Shown here: positions 37,432 through 40,058 of the stretch, one piece after another | How the letters are laid out: each line of letters begins with the position of its first letter | How positions within the stretch are numbered: the first letter of the stretch is position 1 | DNA from: Actinomycetales bacterium | Lineage (GTDB): Bacteria; Actinomycetota; Actinomycetes; S36-B12; UBA5976 | Reading direction: 5' to 3' | Length of the DNA: 40,058 nucleotides | Assembly (NCBI GenBank): GCA_018969715.1 | Contig: JAGWXT010000018.1 | Location: 1-40,058 of the forward strand | Made by a program: the position numbers and the translations under genes | The notes under the pieces: model-generated | The model's database searches: none | What the model was told of the DNA's origin: nothing | The model's input: only the letters and a program-made list of their open reading frames with translations

Positions 37432-38667
37432 GTGGCGGTAGTGGGTAGTCTACCGGAGGCGCCGGTCCTGCATCTGCCGGTCAACGATCCGACTGACCCA
37501 GAAGTGACGGTGCTGGTCCCAGCACTCAACGAGTCCGCAACAATTGAGCAGTTCATCGCTTGGTGTCAGGAGGGGTTTGCTGCCGCCGGTGTCAACGGCG
37601 AGGTGGTGATCATTGACAGCAGTGACGACCGCACGCCCGAGCTCGCGCTCGCGGCTGGTGCCCGCGTCCTTCGTGTGCCCCGACGCGGCCTGGGTGCGGC
37701 GTATCGTGATGCACGCGGCGTGGCCCGAGGGTCCTGGGTGATTCTCGGCGATGTTGACTGCACATACGACTTCCGGGACCTTCGCGGCTTCCTCAATCAC
37801 CTGCGACAAGGCGATACGTTTGTCATGGGGAATCGGTTCACTGGAACAATTGACCGTGGCGCGATGCCCATCCTGCATCAGTACTTCGGCAGCCCGTTGA
37901 CAAGTGGTCTGTTCGCCCGCGCATTGGAAGTACCGGTCGGGGACATCCATTGCGGGATGCGGGCGATGCCGACTGAGTTCTACAACTCCCTGCCGTTCAC
38001 CGAGTCCGGCTGGGAGTACGCATCCGAGATGATCGTTGTGGCTCGCCGCCGCAAGGTTGCCATCAGCGAGGTGCCAATCGCATTCCATATCGCCCCGAGG
38101 GGACGGCTGAGTCACCTGCAGCGAGGATCACCGTTGATCGCCTGGCGGGCAGGCATCGGCACCCTCCGGGTGACGTTCACCCAAGCTCCCGACTTCCTCG
38201 TTCGCGGCCTCAGTCAGGTGCTGTTCATCCTTGGCGGACTGGGGGTCGTGATGCTCAGCGGAGGCCCCGTGAGCGTGGGGCCGTTTCGCTTCAGTCTCGT
38301 CGTTCAGGCCTTCAGTCTTGCGGTCTCGCTGTTCGGACTTGGCCTGTTCGGCCTCGTTGCGCTCACTCGGGAGGTCCTCGCCGAGCGGGTTCCGCTCATC
38401 AGCGTTCTCGTGGGCAGCAGGTGGCAGGGATTCTTGCGCGGCCTCGTTGCGGGTGCCAGTGGGGGACTGCTGCTGATCGGCATCTGCGTGAATGCCTGGT
38501 GGCGCGCTGGCTTCACGATCAACCCCAGCCAGGGGTGGATCGGGCACCTCGCCATCACGTCCTTCTGGCTCGTAGGCTGCTGCGCCTTTCTCGGTGTCCT
38601 AGGCCTGTCCCTTCGCCTGTTGGTCCGCCTGCGCCAGGACCCCGTACTGAGCCTCAACCGCCGATGA
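37432..38667 (+). CDS. Family 2 glycosyltransferase with C-terminal membrane spans
   Basis: About 411 residues from GTG at 37432 (TACTCT 6 nt before it); an in-frame ATG at 37405 is the alternative. The GT2 domain runs VTVLVPALNESATIEQFIAW, VVIIDSSDDRTPELA, the DxD pair Asp107/Asp109 in VILGDVDCTYDF, and DIHCGMRAMPTEFYNSLPF. Four hydrophobic spans follow (from about residue 270). The layout is that of polyprenyl-phosphate sugar transferases such as dolichol-phosphate mannosyltransferase-like enzymes, acting on the inner membrane face. ATGA overlap with the epimerase gene shows a shared pathway. The region is visibly less GC-rich than the rest. Confidence 0.9.
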   Translation: MAVVGSLPEAPVLHLPVNDPTDPEVTVLVPALNESATIEQFIAWCQEGFAAAGVNGEVVIIDSSDDRTPELALAAGARVLRVPRRGLGAAYRDARGVARGSWVILGDVDCTYDFRDLRGFLNHLRQGDTFVMGNRFTGTIDRGAMPILHQYFGSPLTSGLFARALEVPVGDIHCGMRAMPTEFYNSLPFTESGWEYASEMIVVARRRKVAISEVPIAFHIAPRGRLSHLQRGSPLIAWRAGIGTLRVTFTQAPDFLVRGLSQVLFILGGLGVVMLSGGPVSVGPFRFSLVVQAFSLAVSLFGLGLFGLVALTREVLAERVPLISVLVGSRWQGFLRGLVAGASGGLLLIGICVNAWWRAGFTINPSQGWIGHLAITSFWLVGCCAFLGVLGLSLRLLVRLRQDPVLSLNRR

Positions 38668-39710
38668 GCTCATCGCCAGTGCAGCCCGCACACCCAGCCC
38701 ACGCATCAGGAGCGGTCGCGTCAACCTGGCTGGCTCCCCGCGATGTGGTGATCATCGGTGGCGCCGGATTCATCGGCTCCAATCTCGCTCTCCGGCTGCT
38801 GCAGGATCATCCCTCCTGTTCGCTGACGCTCATCGACAACATGTCCGCCGGTGGCTCAATGCGGATTGCCGATCTCGCCGGTGATCAGCGAGTCCATGTG
38901 CACGAGGTCGATATCCGAACCCCGCGCGACCTGGCTGGCCTGCTGCCGGCCGGAGCACTGCTGATTCATCTCGCTTCGAACCCCAACATCGCTGCCGCCA
39001 CAACGAATCCAGCCATCGATTTCGACGCTGGCACCGCGGTCACGAACGCGGTGGTTGAGGCAGCACGAGTGTCGGGCATCGCACGGATCGTCTACGCCTC
39101 CGGTAGTGGGGTATACGGAGATCGCGGGCAGGCATTGCTGCGTGAGGACGATGCATGCCTTGCGCCGGTTTCCACATACGCCGCCAGCAAGATCGCAGGC
39201 GAAGCGCTGCTAAGTGCGTACGCGGAGATGTTCGACATTCCAGCTCACGTCTTCCGCTTTGGGAATGTCGTTGGACCGCGGCAGACCCACGGCGTCGGCT
39301 TCGACTTTGCACTGCGCTTGATGGCTGACCCATCTGCGCTACGAGTGCTCGGGGATGGCACGCAATCCAAGACCTATGTTCATGTCAACGACGTGATTGA
39401 CGGAATCCTGCTGGCTCTCGCCACGGACAGCGGAGAACTATTCACTATTCTCAATATCGGCACTGATGAGTACCTAACGGTGGCGGACATTGCATCCCTT
39501 GCCATTGAACTGATCTGCCCCGAATCCGCAACGCGTATCGAATTCGGCGACTCACCTCGCGGGTGGCTCGGGGATGTTCCCGTCATGCGCATGTCCTCCC
39601 AGCGGATCCGCGCGAGGGGATGGTCGCCGCGAGTCTCGTCAAGGGATGCGGTGGCGGAGGGGATCTGCTGGGTGCGCGACTGCCTCAGGCCGGACGGGTC
39701 GCCACGCTGA
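38664..39710 (+). CDS. NAD-dependent epimerase/dehydratase (nucleotide-sugar type)
   Basis: 348 residues from ATG at 38664, overlapping the GT2 stop as ATGA. VIIGGAGFIGSN (from residue 29) is the NAD loop of extended SDRs, LIDNMSAGG the next strand, SNPNIA, then YASGSGVYG with Ser, and Tyr172/Lys176 in TYAASKIAGE; FRFGNVVGPRQ and GDGTQSKTYVHVNDV complete a UDP-sugar epimerase-like pattern. It would epimerise or dehydrate an NDP-sugar that the linked glycosyltransferase uses; which sugar cannot be told. Codon use looks less GC-biased towards the 3' end. A tRNA gene follows 73 bp later. Confidence 0.9.
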   Translation: MSSSPVQPAHPAHASGAVASTWLAPRDVVIIGGAGFIGSNLALRLLQDHPSCSLTLIDNMSAGGSMRIADLAGDQRVHVHEVDIRTPRDLAGLLPAGALLIHLASNPNIAAATTNPAIDFDAGTAVTNAVVEAARVSGIARIVYASGSGVYGDRGQALLREDDACLAPVSTYAASKIAGEALLSAYAEMFDIPAHVFRFGNVVGPRQTHGVGFDFALRLMADPSALRVLGDGTQSKTYVHVNDVIDGILLALATDSGELFTILNIGTDEYLTVADIASLAIELICPESATRIEFGDSPRGWLGDVPVMRMSSQRIRARGWSPRVSSRDAVAEGICWVRDCLRPDGSPR

Positions 39711-39783
39711 TGCCGCTCGTTTGCGCCGCAGGCAACCACGGAATCACCGGCCTTTGCCGCTGCCGCGGTACCGTGGCGCCGTT

Positions 39784-39859
39784 GGCCCCGTAGCTCAGGG
39801 GATAGAGCAGAGGTTTCCTAAACCTTGTGTCGCAGGTTCGAATCCTGCCGGGGCCACCA
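39784..39859 (+). tRNA. tRNA-Arg (anticodon CCT), CCA encoded
   Basis: Full cloverleaf: acceptor GGCCCCG pairs with CGGGGCC; D stem GCTC/GAGC; anticodon stem GAGGT/ACCTT with loop TTCCTAA, anticodon CCT at 39817-39819 (reads AGG); T stem GCAGG/CCTGC with loop TTCGAAT. The mature end is followed by an encoded CCA (39857-39859). TACCGT at 39769-39774 could be the -10. All stems pair without mismatch apart from a G-T wobble. Confidence 0.96.
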
Positions 39860-39937
39860 CCTTTGCCGATCACGCTGATGAAGGGCGTTCAGGCCGTCCA
39901 TCAACCCCTCGGCTTGATCGGACTTACGGCACCTCGA

Positions 39938-39967
39938 GTCGCAGGTCCGATTTGTGCTCGAGCCACG
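39938..39967 (+). repeat. Degenerate copy of the tRNA-Arg 3' end
   Basis: GTCGCAGGTCCGA at 39938-39950 matches the tRNA T arm (39829-39841) at 12 of 13 bases, and the next 17 bases match at about 10 without gaps. It could be an attachment-site remnant or a decayed tRNA. No integrase is in the window. Confidence 0.35.
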
Positions 39968-40058
39968 TACGCGCCAGTAGGCGCCAACCCACCCGACAGC
40001 ACACGCGCGCCTCTAGGCAGTGCGTAGACTGGCAACGAGCTCAGGCACGGCAACCGGC

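Noticed and set aside
40025-40030. TAGACT as a promoter -10 for a gene beyond the window
   Set aside because: It fits TANNNT, but the gene it would serve lies outside the window, so it cannot be tested.

Overview
The window is high-GC, gene-dense DNA from an actinomycete-type bacterium. Evidence: a SepX/GlpR-like protein beside galU, rimJ and a MoeA-like (Glp) gene; an FmdB zinc ribbon next to a SAF-domain protein; two short-chain dehydrogenases of the mycofactocin-coupled type; many GTG starts; and repeated TANNNT -10 boxes 6-8 nt before start codons, as in actinobacterial leaderless mRNAs. The species cannot be told; no rRNA is present. The only RNA gene seen is one tRNA-Arg(CCT).

Layout. 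1-5.8 kb: the end of a GH3 glycosidase, a truncated alpha/beta hydrolase, ndk, then a cell-division/nucleotide-sugar block on the minus strand (sepX/glpR-like, rimJ-like, degenerate moeA/glp-like, galU). 5.8-11.8 kb: 5-formyl-THF cyclo-ligase, a penicillin-acylase-type Ntn hydrolase, a secreted PQQ-like beta-propeller, FmdB and a CpaB/SAF protein. 11.9-16.4 kb: a two-gene surface-glycan unit, a multi-spanning membrane protein carrying about five C-terminal FDxxWY repeats followed by a two-domain glycosyltransferase. 16.5-19.1 kb: MFS exporter, DUF4349 lipoprotein and a cysteine-free Rrf2 regulator. 19.3-25.4 kb: a 34-codon micro-ORF coupled to an FAD/NAD(P)-binding protein, a tightly overlapping four-gene minus-strand operon (DUF4864-like, SDR, FUSC, DUF4864-like lipoprotein), and a lone lipoprotein. 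25.6-26.1 kb: a chagasin-like protease inhibitor.

26.3-35.2 kb is the most interesting part: a catabolic regulon of a class III aminotransferase divergent from an aldehyde dehydrogenase, a LacI-type repressor, a creatinase/M24-fold hydrolase with an altered metal site, a sugar-phosphate-isomerase-like TIM barrel, and two mycofactocin-coupled SDRs. Two near-identical LacI-type sites, one over the aldehyde dehydrogenase promoter and one just downstream of a textbook TTGACA-17-TAGCAT promoter of the M24 operon, tie the two halves together under the repressor encoded between them. The substrate is unknown; an amino-group-containing compound opened by the M24 enzyme, then transaminated and oxidised, fits the enzyme set.

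35.2-39.7 kb: two divergent pairs for glycan or glycolipid synthesis, Gfo/Idh oxidoreductase plus methyltransferase on the minus strand and a GT2 glycosyltransferase plus NAD-epimerase on the plus strand, ending at tRNA-Arg. The window also holds unusually many short tandem duplications (18-37 bp), both in genes and between them.
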